Below, one piece after another: positions 16,981 through 27,218 of a stretch of DNA of 64,000 nucleotides (its first letter is position 1; the number at the start of each line of letters is the position of its first letter). The notes under the pieces are model-generated. The model did not search any database. It was not told the DNA's origin and saw only the letters and a program-made list of their open reading frames with translations. The stretch comes from Bacteroidia bacterium. Lineage in GTDB: Bacteria > Bacteroidota > Bacteroidia > NS11-12g > UBA9320. Location of the stretch: NCBI GenBank assembly GCA_020849295.1, contig JADLGN010000005.1:186001-250000 (forward strand), in the 5' to 3' direction. A program made the position numbers and the translations under genes.

Positions 16981-19323
16981 TCACTCAAAGCTATCTAAAT
17001 CAACAAGGCTTATTTCTCCTCGTTTTTTAGCTCTTGCCACATCGTAGCTATGAAGTAAGGCTGGCAATAATATTAGATTTGAAAGCAATGCAAGAATTAG
17101 ATTTATGCTTGTAAGAATTCCGAGCATGATAGTACCTCCGAATGATGAAAATGCAAATATCAAAAACCCGAAAAACAGCACTACAGCCGAATAAATCATA
17201 CTTACCCCCGATTCTTTAAGAGCATTGGCTACCGAAATCGGAATGTTATATTTATTCTTTTTGAGTTCCTGACGGTATTTGGCAAGAAAATGAATACTAT
17301 AATCAACCGCAATACCGTATGCAATTGAAAAAACAATAATTGTACTTGGTTTAAAGTTTATTCCGAAATATCCCATAATAGCTACTGTCATTACCATGGG
17401 AATTATATTTGGGATAAATGAAATAATTATCATTCGCCAGTTAAAAAAAATAAAAGCCATAATTAGTGAATTAGCTAATAATGCAAAAATTACACTTTGA
17501 AAAAGGTCGTCAAACAGATACTTATTTCCTTCAAGAAATACCAGGCTATTGCCTGTGGTTATTATATTATAATCTTTGGGTGAAAATATTGAGTATGCTA
17601 TTTTTTTAACACTATCGTTTATTTCTTTAATCCTAACAGAGCCAATATCTGCCATCTGAAAACTTATCCTCGCTTTGCTGTATGAGCTATCTACCAAATT
17701 ATGAAGAAATTTTCCTTTATTTTTGTCATTCGGCATTTTTGACATAATATTACCCAAATCCAAAATGTTCGGTATTAGAAATCTACTCGAATCGCCTTCG
17801 TAAAAAGATTGATTTGCAAAACGTATTACCTTGGCAAGTGATACTGATTGAGAAAATTCAGGCATTACAGAAATTTTTCTTTCGAGTAAATCAATTTTTT
17901 GAAGTGTTCTTATATTTTTTATTCCATCTGAAGTTTTGGTATCTATCATTATTTCATAAGGCATTAGTCCTTTTACGTTTTTTTCAAAAAATTTCAAATC
18001 AACGTACAAAGGGTCTTTTTTAGAAATATCATCAACCATATACCCTACTGATGAAATTATAAAGCAACCTATTATTGAAATTATACTTATAATAAATGTA
18101 ACAGTATATATTATTCTTCTTTTGCGAGTAACTATTTTTACAAGTGCATCAACTATTATTTGCAAATATTTATTATCAAGATGCCTGGTTTGCTTATGTG
18201 ATGGAGGTGGAAGATAACTGAAAATAACAGGTATTAATATCATTGAAATAGCATAAACTGCCATTATAGCCCAAAATGAAACTATACCAAATTCACATAA
18301 AGATTTACTCCCTGAAAAATAAAATACTCCAAATCCGAAAGCAGTTGTAAGATTAATAAAAAATATAGCTGCACCTACTTTAGAAATTACACGTTGAAGT
18401 GCTTTTATTTTGTTTTTGTGTTGTCTGTACTCATCGTGATATTTATTTAATAAGTATATACAATTTGTAATTCCAATAACAACCATAAGAGGAGGCATAA
18501 GTCCAGTAAATACTGAAATATTATATCCTAAAGTTGCATTTATTCCTAAAGTCCAGAAAACACCAGCCACTACTACAATTTGAGCAAAAAGCAAAGTAAA
18601 AAATGATCTGAAGAAAAACAACATTATTAATGATGTAATTGCAAATGAGTATATAGTAAAATAAACTAACTCATGTTCAATTTTCTTAGAATATTGTGTT
18701 CTTATAAATGGCAATCCCGAAAAATGAGGTTCTATTCCATTTCTTTCACACACTGTTCTAACTTCTTTTTCTATATAATCAGTAAACTTTATGCGATTGC
18801 GGCTGTTTACAATTTCAGGGACCATTGTAATAGCTATAATGGTAAAATCTCCTCTCTTATTAAATATTAAACCTTGATAAAATTTGAGTGTATGTACCTT
18901 AGCTAATAGTGTATCAAGTTCTTCTTGGGTTTTTGGTTTGGTTTTAAATATTTTTTCTTCTTTAAATAAGTTAGTAGAATCGTTTATAACCAAATTGTGA
19001 ATATTTGCAATTGAAAGTAAACGCTTAGCTCCTTCTGTTTTTTCAAGTTTGTTTGTAAGTTCATACCACTCATTAAAAAAACTAAGTTCTTTTAATTTTT
19101 GGGTTTTAATACCAATTACTATTACGTTTCCATCATCTCCAAACTGCTGTTTGAAATTTTTGTATGCAACTAAAATTGAATCGTCTTCGGGAATAAATGT
19201 GGCATTGTCATAAGCCAATTTACTTTTGGTTGATTGAAAAGCCATAAAAGCTGTAGAAACAATAAGTATAATCAAAAACCAAAGTCGGTTTCGCAATACA
19301 ATATTTGCAATCTTTTCCCACAT
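16981..19323 (-). CDS. RND-superfamily (MMPL-type) exporter
   Basis: A 780-aa inner-membrane transporter with the duplicated RND layout: one TM segment at about 10-30, a periplasmic loop to about 215, five TM segments (about 215-370), a further TM at about 400, a second loop, then a final TM bundle (about 610-765). Conserved features include the start DNATFIPEDD and FSIAYGIAVDYSIHFLAKYR in the second half, typical of MMPL/SSD proteins. By family it probably exports lipids or hydrophobic compounds using proton motive force; the substrate cannot be told. It lacks an adjacent membrane-fusion protein or TolC, arguing against a tripartite drug pump. It appears monocistronic. Confidence 0.85.
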   Translation of the reverse strand: MWEKIANIVLRNRLWFLIILIVSTAFMAFQSTKSKLAYDNATFIPEDDSILVAYKNFKQQFGDDGNVIVIGIKTQKLKELSFFNEWYELTNKLEKTEGAKRLLSIANIHNLVINDSTNLFKEEKIFKTKPKTQEELDTLLAKVHTLKFYQGLIFNKRGDFTIIAITMVPEIVNSRNRIKFTDYIEKEVRTVCERNGIEPHFSGLPFIRTQYSKKIEHELVYFTIYSFAITSLIMLFFFRSFFTLLFAQIVVVAGVFWTLGINATLGYNISVFTGLMPPLMVVIGITNCIYLLNKYHDEYRQHKNKIKALQRVISKVGAAIFFINLTTAFGFGVFYFSGSKSLCEFGIVSFWAIMAVYAISMILIPVIFSYLPPPSHKQTRHLDNKYLQIIVDALVKIVTRKRRIIYTVTFIISIISIIGCFIISSVGYMVDDISKKDPLYVDLKFFEKNVKGLMPYEIMIDTKTSDGIKNIRTLQKIDLLERKISVMPEFSQSVSLAKVIRFANQSFYEGDSSRFLIPNILDLGNIMSKMPNDKNKGKFLHNLVDSSYSKARISFQMADIGSVRIKEINDSVKKIAYSIFSPKDYNIITTGNSLVFLEGNKYLFDDLFQSVIFALLANSLIMAFIFFNWRMIIISFIPNIIPMVMTVAIMGYFGINFKPSTIIVFSIAYGIAVDYSIHFLAKYRQELKKNKYNIPISVANALKESGVSMIYSAVVLFFGFLIFAFSSFGGTIMLGILTSINLILALLSNLILLPALLHSYDVARAKKRGEISLVDLDSFE

Positions 19324-19438
19324 ATATAAAAGCCCGCAAATGTAATAATTACTGCATTACAGAAAAATACTTATTTTTTGCATTGTAATTATACTTATGA
19401 TTTTTTTTAATAAAGCTAAAAAAAAATAGTAATTAAAC

Positions 19439-22207
19439 TTATTCTATTACCAGATTTATTATTCTGCCTTTAACAAAAATGAATTTTTTTATTGATTTGC
19501 CATCTACCCATTTTTTTATTTTTTCATCTGATAAAACTATTGGTTCAATATCTGCTTGGATAGCATTTTTGTGAAATTGAATAAGAGTTCTTGTTTTGCC
19601 ATTTACAGAAACTGGATAATTAAAAGTATCATCTAATAAATATTTTTCATCAATTTCAGGATATTCACAGTTAAAAACTGAATCTTGTTTCCCTGCTTTA
19701 TGCCAAAATTCCTGAGCAATAAATGGAGCAAACGGACTTAAAATTATAAAATACTTTTCAAAAATCTCAGTGCTTTTGCATTTTTGAGATTGCAGTTCGT
19801 TAAAGCATATCATAAAATTACTTATACATGTGTTTAACGAAAGTTTTTCAATATCGTCTGATATTTTTTTAATAGTTCTGTTAATTGTTTTAAGAGATTC
19901 TTCACATGGTTTTGATTCATCAGGTATATATTTTCCGTTTTCATCAATACAATAGCTCCAAAGTCTTTTCAAAAAACGACTTACTCCGTCAATTCCCTTT
20001 GTGTTCCATGGTTTGTCCATTTCTATTGGACCTAAAAACATTTCGTACATTCTAAATGTATCTGCACCGTATTTAGCTATTATTTCGTCAGGATTTACAA
20101 CATTTCTAAGTCTTTTGCTCATTTTGGTTATAGCTTTTTCGAATGTAAATGTATTATTACTTTTTAAAAACTTAAAATCTTTGAATTGTATAAATTCATT
20201 ACAAAATGATGTTATTCCGTTTTCTTCAAATGTTTCTTCATCGCTTACATACTCATTAGGTACTTTAAATTGAAGCAAATTGCTTTTGTCAATAGGTAAG
20301 TTGTTGCTATATGCTTCCCTTTTTTCTTGATTATAATAAAAATAAAAAACTTCACCACCTATCATACCTTGGTTTACAAGTTTCTTAAAAGGTTCATCAA
20401 AACTTATATAACCTAAATCAAACATTACTTTACACCACATTCGCGAATAGAGTAAATGCCCGACAGCGTGCTCGGCTCCACCAATATATAAATCAACCTG
20501 ATTCCAATAGTCTGAATTTTTTTTTGAACAAAATTCGCTTTCATTATGTGGGTCAAGATATCGCAAATAATACCAACTACTGCCTGCATAGCCCGGCATA
20601 GTATCAGTTTCTCTTTCAAAACCGCCTGGTAGATTTACCCAGTTTTCTATTGCAGACAATGGTGATTTGCCGTCGCCTGTAGGTTTGTAACTATTTACCT
20701 GCGGCAAAGTAATTGGCAAATCTTCTAAAGAATAAGCATATTCAAGTCCATTTTTATAATAAATAGGGAATGGCTCGCCCCAATAGCGTTGACGGCTAAA
20801 TCCGGCATCACGCATTCTAAAATTTATTTTTCGGCAACCAATCCCTCTTTTTTCTACTTCGCAAATAACCTTATTCTTAGCATCGTTTATATTTAAGCCA
20901 TTCAAAGAAATAATTTCGCTCTTTGAGTTTGTAATAATACCTGATTTTTCTTCATAAGCTTGAAAACTTACATCTGTATTTTCGAAAATATTAATAATTT
21001 CAATGCCGAATTTTTTTGCAAACGTATGGTCGCGACTATCTCCGCAAGGCACAGCCATAATAGCGCCGGTTCCATAACCTGTTAATACATATTCGGAAAT
21101 ATAAACTGGTAATTTTTTGTTTGAAAAAGGATGGATACAATAAGCTCCAGTAAAAACACCGCTAATATCTTTTATTTCTGATTTGCGCTCAAGTTCTGAG
21201 CGAGTTTTGCAATAATTTATATAATCTGCTACTTCTTTTGATTTTTGTGGAATTGTAATTTTTTCGGCAATAGCATGTTCGGGGGCTAATACCATAAATG
21301 AAACTCCAAAAATTGTATCGGGTCTTGTAGTATAAACTTTTATTATATCATCTTGCAACAAATCAATTTTAAAATCAATTTCAGCACCTTCGCTTCTGCC
21401 AATCCAATTGCGTTGCATTTCTTTAAGGCTTTCGGCAAAATCAACCGTTTCTAATCCTTGCAAAAGTCTATCTGCATATTTTGTTATCCTTAAAAACCAC
21501 TGGCTCATCAATTTTCTTTCAACAAGATGACCACCACGTTCTGACAATCCATTTACAACTTCATCATTTGCCAAAACTGTTCCTAATGCCTGACACCAAT
21601 TTATATATGACTCAGATTTGTACGCAAGTCGGTATTTAGATATTTCGTTTTGTTTTTCTAATTCTGTAAGTTCATTCCAAGGTTTTTCATAGCTGTTTTT
21701 CTTTCCCTTTTCAAATTGTAAAATCAGAGATTCTATAGGTTCTGCTTTATTTGTATCATCACTATACCAACTATTGTATAACTTAAGAAAAAACCATTGT
21801 GTCCATTTGTAATACTTTGGGTCGCAAGTTTTTATTTCACGACTCCAGTCATAACAAAAACCAATATTCTTGAGTTGACTTTTATATCGCTCAATATTAT
21901 TGTTAGTAGTTTCGGCAGGGTGTTTTCCTGTTTCTATGGCATATTGCTCTGCCGGCAGCCCAAATGCATCAAATCCCATTGGATGCAATACATTAAATCC
22001 TTTTAGCCTTTTATATCTTGCAAATATATCGCTTGCTATGTAGCCCAAAGGATGACCTACATGCAAACCTGCTCCGCTTGGATATGGAAACATATCGAGT
22101 ACATAGTACTTTGGTTTACTTAATTCTTCTGAAACAGCATATTGCGAATGACATTGCCAATGTTCACTCCATTTTTTTTCTATTTCACTAAAATTGTATT
22201 CGCTCAT
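19439..22207 (-). CDS. leuS: Leucyl-tRNA synthetase
   Basis: Charges tRNA-Leu. I start at ATG 22207 (MSEYNFSEIEKKWSEHWQ), since the 11 extra codons upstream are hydrophobic and unlike LeuRS; the predicted -7 box would fall inside them. The HIGH motif is FPYPSGAGLHVGHPLGY near residue 42-58. The CP1 editing domain is present (TTRPDTIFGVSFMVLAPEH, GTGAIMAVPCGDSRD). The KMSKR loop (ITKMSKRLRN) is near residue 695. The C-terminal tRNA-binding domain ends FVKGRIINLVIE, the usual end of bacterial LeuRS. Length is 922 aa. It is divergent from the saccharopine dehydrogenase gene. Confidence 0.96.
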   Translation of the reverse strand: MSEYNFSEIEKKWSEHWQCHSQYAVSEELSKPKYYVLDMFPYPSGAGLHVGHPLGYIASDIFARYKRLKGFNVLHPMGFDAFGLPAEQYAIETGKHPAETTNNNIERYKSQLKNIGFCYDWSREIKTCDPKYYKWTQWFFLKLYNSWYSDDTNKAEPIESLILQFEKGKKNSYEKPWNELTELEKQNEISKYRLAYKSESYINWCQALGTVLANDEVVNGLSERGGHLVERKLMSQWFLRITKYADRLLQGLETVDFAESLKEMQRNWIGRSEGAEIDFKIDLLQDDIIKVYTTRPDTIFGVSFMVLAPEHAIAEKITIPQKSKEVADYINYCKTRSELERKSEIKDISGVFTGAYCIHPFSNKKLPVYISEYVLTGYGTGAIMAVPCGDSRDHTFAKKFGIEIINIFENTDVSFQAYEEKSGIITNSKSEIISLNGLNINDAKNKVICEVEKRGIGCRKINFRMRDAGFSRQRYWGEPFPIYYKNGLEYAYSLEDLPITLPQVNSYKPTGDGKSPLSAIENWVNLPGGFERETDTMPGYAGSSWYYLRYLDPHNESEFCSKKNSDYWNQVDLYIGGAEHAVGHLLYSRMWCKVMFDLGYISFDEPFKKLVNQGMIGGEVFYFYYNQEKREAYSNNLPIDKSNLLQFKVPNEYVSDEETFEENGITSFCNEFIQFKDFKFLKSNNTFTFEKAITKMSKRLRNVVNPDEIIAKYGADTFRMYEMFLGPIEMDKPWNTKGIDGVSRFLKRLWSYCIDENGKYIPDESKPCEESLKTINRTIKKISDDIEKLSLNTCISNFMICFNELQSQKCKSTEIFEKYFIILSPFAPFIAQEFWHKAGKQDSVFNCEYPEIDEKYLLDDTFNYPVSVNGKTRTLIQFHKNAIQADIEPIVLSDEKIKKWVDGKSIKKFIFVKGRIINLVIE

Positions 22208-22215
22208 GCGGTTTG

Positions 22216-22242
22216 CAAAAATAATTATAATACACAACACAA
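22216..22242 (-). promoter_or_regulatory. Predicted leuS promoter
   Basis: On the minus strand TTG (22242-22240) is followed after 16 bases by TATTTTTG (22223-22216), only 8 bases from the leuS ATG, implying a very short or absent leader. On the plus strand TAAATTTG at 22281-22288 is a matching -7 box for the divergent gene starting at 22294, so this intergenic region seems to hold back-to-back promoters. Confidence 0.4.
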
Positions 22243-22293
22243 AAAGAGGGAATTTTGATTTTTAAAAGGTAATGGTTCTTTAAATTTGCAGCA

Positions 22294-23631
22294 ATGGATA
22301 AAAGTATTTTATTAATAGGTGCAGGTCTTTCTACAACACATCTTATTGAATATCTTGCTTCGCAAGGTAAAATGTATGGCTGGTCAATTACAATAGCCGA
22401 CTGTAATGAATTGCTTGCAAAATCAAAATCTGTTTTCTCAAATACTTCCTCTTTAAAACTTGACATAAACGAGATAGAACAACTAACTGATTCAATAAAA
22501 AATCATGATTTGGTGATAAGTATGTTGCCTCCATCTCTTCATTTAAATGTAGCTAAAATCTGCTTGGAATACAAAAAAAACTTGCTTACTGCATCGTATT
22601 TAACTGATGAAATGAAGGCTTTGGATAGAGAAATAAAAAATGCAGGTTTAATATTTTTAAATGAAATTGGGCTTGACCCCGGTATTGACCACCTAACAGC
22701 AATGAATATAATAGACAGATTAAAATCTGAAGGAAATTATATTAGAGAATTTGAAAGTTTTACTGGCGGACTTGTTGCACCTGAATACGAAAATAATCCA
22801 TGGCAATATAAATTTACATGGAACCCAAAAAATGTTGTACTTGCAGGACAGGGAGGTGCTGTAAAATTTTTACAGGAAGGACAATACAAATATATTCCAT
22901 ATCATAAAATTTTCAGACGAACTGAAATTATTGAAATTGACAATTATGGAAAATTTGAAGGATATGCAAACAGAGATTCGCTTAAATATATAGAAACGTA
23001 TGGATTACATGATATAAAAACTATGTTTCGTGGAACATTGAGGCGCCCTGGTTTTTGCAAAGCATGGGATGCTTTTGTTAGCCTTGGTGCTACAGATGAC
23101 AGCTACATAATTGAAAATTCTGAAAACATGACTTATCGCGAATTTATTAATACTTTTTTGGCTTATCATCCAACAGATTCTGTAGAAATAAAATTGAAAT
23201 ATTACCTTCATATTGACCAAGACGAACAAGAACTTTGGGAAAAACTTGAATGGCTTGATATTTTTAAACCAATAAAAATTGGATTAAAAAGTGCAAGTCC
23301 GGCTCAAATTCTGCAAAGTATTCTCGAAAGGAAATGGGCTATTGGCAAAGACGAAAAAGATATGATTGTAATGTGGCACAAATTTGTTTACTACAAAAAT
23401 GAACAAAGAAATGAACTCCATAGTTCTGTGGTGGTAAAAGGTGAAAACCGCCAACATACATCAATGAGCAAAACTGTAGGCTTGCCATTGGGTATTGCTG
23501 CAAAATTAATTTTACAAAATAAAATTGCTTCTAAAGGAGCTTTAATTCCTGTTTTGCCTGAATTTTATATTCCTATACTTGCAGAATTAAAAAATTATGG
23601 AATAGAGTGTAATGAAAAAATCATTACTTGA
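22294..23631 (+). CDS. Saccharopine dehydrogenase family protein
   Basis: A 445-aa NAD(P)-dependent oxidoreductase. The N-terminus has a Rossmann loop (ILLIGAGLSTTHLIEYLA), then SMLPPSLHLNVAKICLE and LNEIGLDPGIDHLTAMN, the conserved substrate-domain segment of saccharopine dehydrogenases. Later segments TFRGTLRRPGFC-like (MFRGTLRRPGFCKAWD) are typical of the L-glutamate-forming / reductase-like branch. It probably interconverts saccharopine and amino-acid semialdehyde in lysine metabolism; no other lysine gene is nearby, so the direction is not evident. It overlaps the convergent DUF4249 gene by 8 bases. Confidence 0.88.
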   Translation: MDKSILLIGAGLSTTHLIEYLASQGKMYGWSITIADCNELLAKSKSVFSNTSSLKLDINEIEQLTDSIKNHDLVISMLPPSLHLNVAKICLEYKKNLLTASYLTDEMKALDREIKNAGLIFLNEIGLDPGIDHLTAMNIIDRLKSEGNYIREFESFTGGLVAPEYENNPWQYKFTWNPKNVVLAGQGGAVKFLQEGQYKYIPYHKIFRRTEIIEIDNYGKFEGYANRDSLKYIETYGLHDIKTMFRGTLRRPGFCKAWDAFVSLGATDDSYIIENSENMTYREFINTFLAYHPTDSVEIKLKYYLHIDQDEQELWEKLEWLDIFKPIKIGLKSASPAQILQSILERKWAIGKDEKDMIVMWHKFVYYKNEQRNELHSSVVVKGENRQHTSMSKTVGLPLGIAAKLILQNKIASKGALIPVLPEFYIPILAELKNYGIECNEKIIT

Positions 23632-24586
23632 TTACCCAAATTGTATCTGTTCTATGATACTGTGATGCCATAAGACCAAGCCCTCCTTGAACATTTGAAA
23701 ATAAATTAATAGGATTGTAATATGAAGTCCCAAAAATTGCATTGTTTTTATTTTCTGTACTAAAAAATTTATAGTAATCTTCTGAAATTTTAATACAGTT
23801 AATAACAGCAAATCTTTTATTACATACTAAAATATTTCTAATAATGTTATCATTTTTTGTTTTGCCCGATGGAATAAAAATGTTGCTTGAAACAGAATTA
23901 GCAATAAAAAAAATAAAGGTTTTAAGCTTTCCATTAAACAATACATCATTTACAGGAAAAGTATAGTTTTGTTGTCCGTTTTGATATGAAGTAATTAAAT
24001 TGTAATTAAGACTTGGTTCATCAAATTTGTCAAATTTTTTTATATACAGATAATTAGAATCTATGACTTTGTCAAATAAAGAATCATAAAGAATGCCGTA
24101 ATTATATATTTTCAAATCAAATCTGTAAGCATCAAAATTATTTAGATTATCTTCTATTGAATATTTTAATTGGGCACTTTCTCCTTTACTTAATTCTATT
24201 GTAGGTTCCTTAGTTTTAATATATGTTTGAGTGTTAGCCAAAATATTAAACTCTGGGCTTACAATTTCAATTTTATATGTGCTGTTTGGCAATGCATTAA
24301 TATTAAAATCAAATGTTTGGGGTATTGAAGAAATATTTACTGAATTTAGTTTTTTAATTAAGTTCTCTTCTTTGTAAAGTAAAATATTAGCTATTATGCC
24401 GGATAATGTATCACTAGGTTTTACACCCTTATTTACAGCAATAGTTGCTTTAATACTGCTATCAATATTCAGTATTGACCATAAAACAATTTTACCCTTA
24501 TATCCACTATTGCTTATTTCGAGCTCTTTAATACATGAACTCAAAACAATGGCTGCAATAATTATAATACTAAAATGAAATTTCAT
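23624..24586 (-). CDS. DUF4249-family lipoprotein
   Basis: A 320-aa protein with a lipoprotein signal (IIAAIVLSSC, Cys18) and the DUF4249 start pattern: a short Ig-like strand set (GKIVLWSILNIDSSIKATI, LPNSTYKIEIVSPEF). Proteins of this family in Bacteroidota are regularly encoded directly after TonB-dependent receptors and are thought to be surface partners, in the way SusD serves SusC; the substrate is unknown. It overlaps the end of the receptor gene by 17 bases, so translation is probably coupled. It is last in the sigma-FecR-receptor operon. Confidence 0.85.
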   Translation of the reverse strand: MKFHFSIIIIAAIVLSSCIKELEISNSGYKGKIVLWSILNIDSSIKATIAVNKGVKPSDTLSGIIANILLYKEENLIKKLNSVNISSIPQTFDFNINALPNSTYKIEIVSPEFNILANTQTYIKTKEPTIELSKGESAQLKYSIEDNLNNFDAYRFDLKIYNYGILYDSLFDKVIDSNYLYIKKFDKFDEPSLNYNLITSYQNGQQNYTFPVNDVLFNGKLKTFIFFIANSVSSNIFIPSGKTKNDNIIRNILVCNKRFAVINCIKISEDYYKFFSTENKNNAIFGTSYYNPINLFSNVQGGLGLMASQYHRTDTIWVIK

Positions 24587-27209
24587 AATTTATATATGGG
24601 ATTAATGGCATTAGCCCTACTTCATAAAATTTTAAATTTGTTTGATTTGAAACTAAAAAATAGTTAGTTGTAATAAAAACAGGATTCAAATGACTGTATA
24701 TATTATATGCACCAATATTTATAGTTCTCTTACGGCTTTTATATATTTTAGACTTGCATAATGATACGTCCATTCTGTGATATGATGACATTCTCACATT
24801 GTTTCTTTCGGTAAATTCGTAATAATTTTTATTTCCAATTGTATATACAGAAGTTGGTATAGTAACAGGATTGCCAGAAGTAAAAATCCAACTTAATGAC
24901 ACAAACCACTTATTTTTTATAGAAGGAAATTTGATATAAGCTGTTACTTGATGTCTTCTGTCGTATTTAAATGGAAATGTTTTTCCACCATTAATATCTT
25001 TAAAATTTCTATCAGATTTTGATAATGCATACCCAAACCATCCTTTAATTTTTCCGCTTTGCTTTTCTATTAATATTTCTGCCCCACGTGCTGTGCCATT
25101 TCCAATATAAAATGACTTATCCCAATCATATCCGCCAAATACAAAGTATTTTCCTTCTTTAAGTTCAACCAAATTGTACATTTTTTTATAATATGTTTCA
25201 ACCGAAAACCTATATTTATTGTTAATAGTATAAAAAAAAGAAGCAGTAATTTGGTCTGAAATCTGTGGTTTTAATACATCAGTTACAGGAATCCAAATAT
25301 CAATAGGCAAACCAATACTGTTGTTTGGCAAAATTTGCAGGTTTTGCTGCATTCTTGAATAAGTTGTATTGAAAAATAGTTTCTTTGAAAAAGCTATGTT
25401 AGCACTTGTTCTGGGTTGAACATTTATGTAGTTTTTATTTTTTACATTAATCAAATTAAAACTACATCCCAATTTTAGGTTTATCCTTTTATTAATTTTA
25501 ATATTATCTTCAACAAAAGCGTTTGTCTCAAGCGAGTATATGTTTCTGTCGCCTATAGAAGTATCATAATTTTGTTCATTAAATTTTGATAGATAATCAA
25601 GAGTACCGGTATTGAATTTATGATAAATTAAATCTATTCCACCTATAATATTATGTTTATTATTTAAATTAATTTCTAATACACTATTGAAAAAATAATC
25701 AGCATTACCGCTGGTTTGCTTATATAAAACTGACGAAATATTTTTAAACGGTTGTTGTTTTGTTTCCCAAGTTATTTCATCTTCAAATTTTGTTTTATAT
25801 TGTGTAATTCCTATTGCATTTGTCATAAAAATTTTATCTGTAAGAATTCTATCCCACCTTATACTTGACATGTTTGTATTCCAAAGTAATTGTTTATTTT
25901 GCTCACGTTTTTCAAGATTTTCTATTGAATCTGCAAATGTTTGTTTTTCGGTAATTTTTCCTCTGTCAACTCCCTTAAAAAAATTAACTGTTATCTTATC
26001 TCGGCTACCTATTTTATAATTTGCTTTAGCATTAAAATCATAAAAATAATACCAACCTGAATAATTGTTCAATGATTTTCGATTTGAGAAATATTGAAAC
26101 GGCTGATAAAATGCATCAAAATATGTTCTGCGAAATGCAATAATAAAAGATGATTTATTTTTAATAATTGGTCCTTCGAGTGTAATAGATGAAAGAAATA
26201 ATCCCAAATTTATGTTCCCGGAAAGCTTGTAATAATTTCCATCTTTAAGTTTAACATCTAAAATAGATGATAATCTCCCATTATGTTTTGATGAGAATCC
26301 TCCTTTTATTAATTCGATTGAATTTACTGCACATGGATTTATTATTGAAAACAATCCAAAAACATGAACTATATTATAAACAGGCACCCCATCAATTAAA
26401 ATAAGATTTTGGTCTGTACTACCTCCTCTTACATTCAAACCGCCCGAACTCTCGCCCGAGCTTTGTACTCCCGGAAGTATTTGTACAGATCTAAGCACAT
26501 CAGGTTCTCCTAAAAATGATGGAATTTCTTTTATTGCTTTATTATTATAGGAAAATGAATTTGGTTTTTGTTCGTATTTTGATTGTTTTTCGTCAGTTAT
26601 ATCTATTTCTTTAAGGTTTGTGTTTGGTTCAAGTTTGATTATTTTAAAAGAATTTGACTTGTTATGGCTTTTTTCTATATAATTGCTAAATCCTATATAT
26701 TTTACTTCAAGTAATATGGAGTCTCCTGGCAGTGTAATTGTGAAAAACCCAAAGTCATTTGTAAATGTCCCTTTTTTATTTAATCTGCAATAAACGCTTG
26801 CACCTATTAATTTTTCGCCGCTTGATTTGTCAATAATGTATCCCGAAATTGTATAGTTTGTATTTGATTTCTTTTTTACTTGTTTTAATATTATCGAATT
26901 CCCTCCAAAGTATTTAAACTCTACATTGTATGGACTCAGCAATTTTATTAGAATTTCTGATAATTTTTCATTCTCGGCATTAAAACTTGGTATTTTTTCA
27001 TTTCTGAAAATTGAAGATTTATAATTAAACGATACTTTTACCTTTGATTGCAGTTGCTTTAAAATTTCGGGGACAGTCTTTTCAGTTGTATTAATTGAAA
27101 TTATTTTATCTAGTGGATTATTATTTTGTCCATAAGATTTTTCACTTTTAAATAAAGTAAAAAAAAGAAGAGTAACAATGAAAATATGATTACAATGGTG
27201 AAAATTCAC
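24570..27209 (-). CDS. TonB-dependent receptor with N-terminal STN-like and carboxypeptidase-like domains
   Basis: An 879-aa outer-membrane importer. After a signal peptide (to about 28) comes an STN-like domain (about 35-110: EILKQLQSKVKVSFNY, LIKLLSPYNVEF), as found in receptors that signal to FecR. A carboxypeptidase-like regulatory domain follows (about 125-205: ISGYIIDKSSGEKLIGASVYC). The plug domain is at about 220-330 (DVLRSVQILPGVQ, GGLNVRGGSTDQNLILIDGVPVYN, split here), then a 22-strand barrel ending YINYEISF. The STN-like domain together with upstream fecR and sigma genes indicates a cell-surface signalling receptor. The nutrient is not evident; there is no SusD or glycosidase nearby. 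Confidence 0.92.
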   Translation of the reverse strand: MNFHHCNHIFIVTLLFFTLFKSEKSYGQNNNPLDKIISINTTEKTVPEILKQLQSKVKVSFNYKSSIFRNEKIPSFNAENEKLSEILIKLLSPYNVEFKYFGGNSIILKQVKKKSNTNYTISGYIIDKSSGEKLIGASVYCRLNKKGTFTNDFGFFTITLPGDSILLEVKYIGFSNYIEKSHNKSNSFKIIKLEPNTNLKEIDITDEKQSKYEQKPNSFSYNNKAIKEIPSFLGEPDVLRSVQILPGVQSSGESSGGLNVRGGSTDQNLILIDGVPVYNIVHVFGLFSIINPCAVNSIELIKGGFSSKHNGRLSSILDVKLKDGNYYKLSGNINLGLFLSSITLEGPIIKNKSSFIIAFRRTYFDAFYQPFQYFSNRKSLNNYSGWYYFYDFNAKANYKIGSRDKITVNFFKGVDRGKITEKQTFADSIENLEKREQNKQLLWNTNMSSIRWDRILTDKIFMTNAIGITQYKTKFEDEITWETKQQPFKNISSVLYKQTSGNADYFFNSVLEINLNNKHNIIGGIDLIYHKFNTGTLDYLSKFNEQNYDTSIGDRNIYSLETNAFVEDNIKINKRINLKLGCSFNLINVKNKNYINVQPRTSANIAFSKKLFFNTTYSRMQQNLQILPNNSIGLPIDIWIPVTDVLKPQISDQITASFFYTINNKYRFSVETYYKKMYNLVELKEGKYFVFGGYDWDKSFYIGNGTARGAEILIEKQSGKIKGWFGYALSKSDRNFKDINGGKTFPFKYDRRHQVTAYIKFPSIKNKWFVSLSWIFTSGNPVTIPTSVYTIGNKNYYEFTERNNVRMSSYHRMDVSLCKSKIYKSRKRTINIGAYNIYSHLNPVFITTNYFLVSNQTNLKFYEVGLMPLIPYINYEISF

Positions 27210-27218
27210 CTTGTAAAA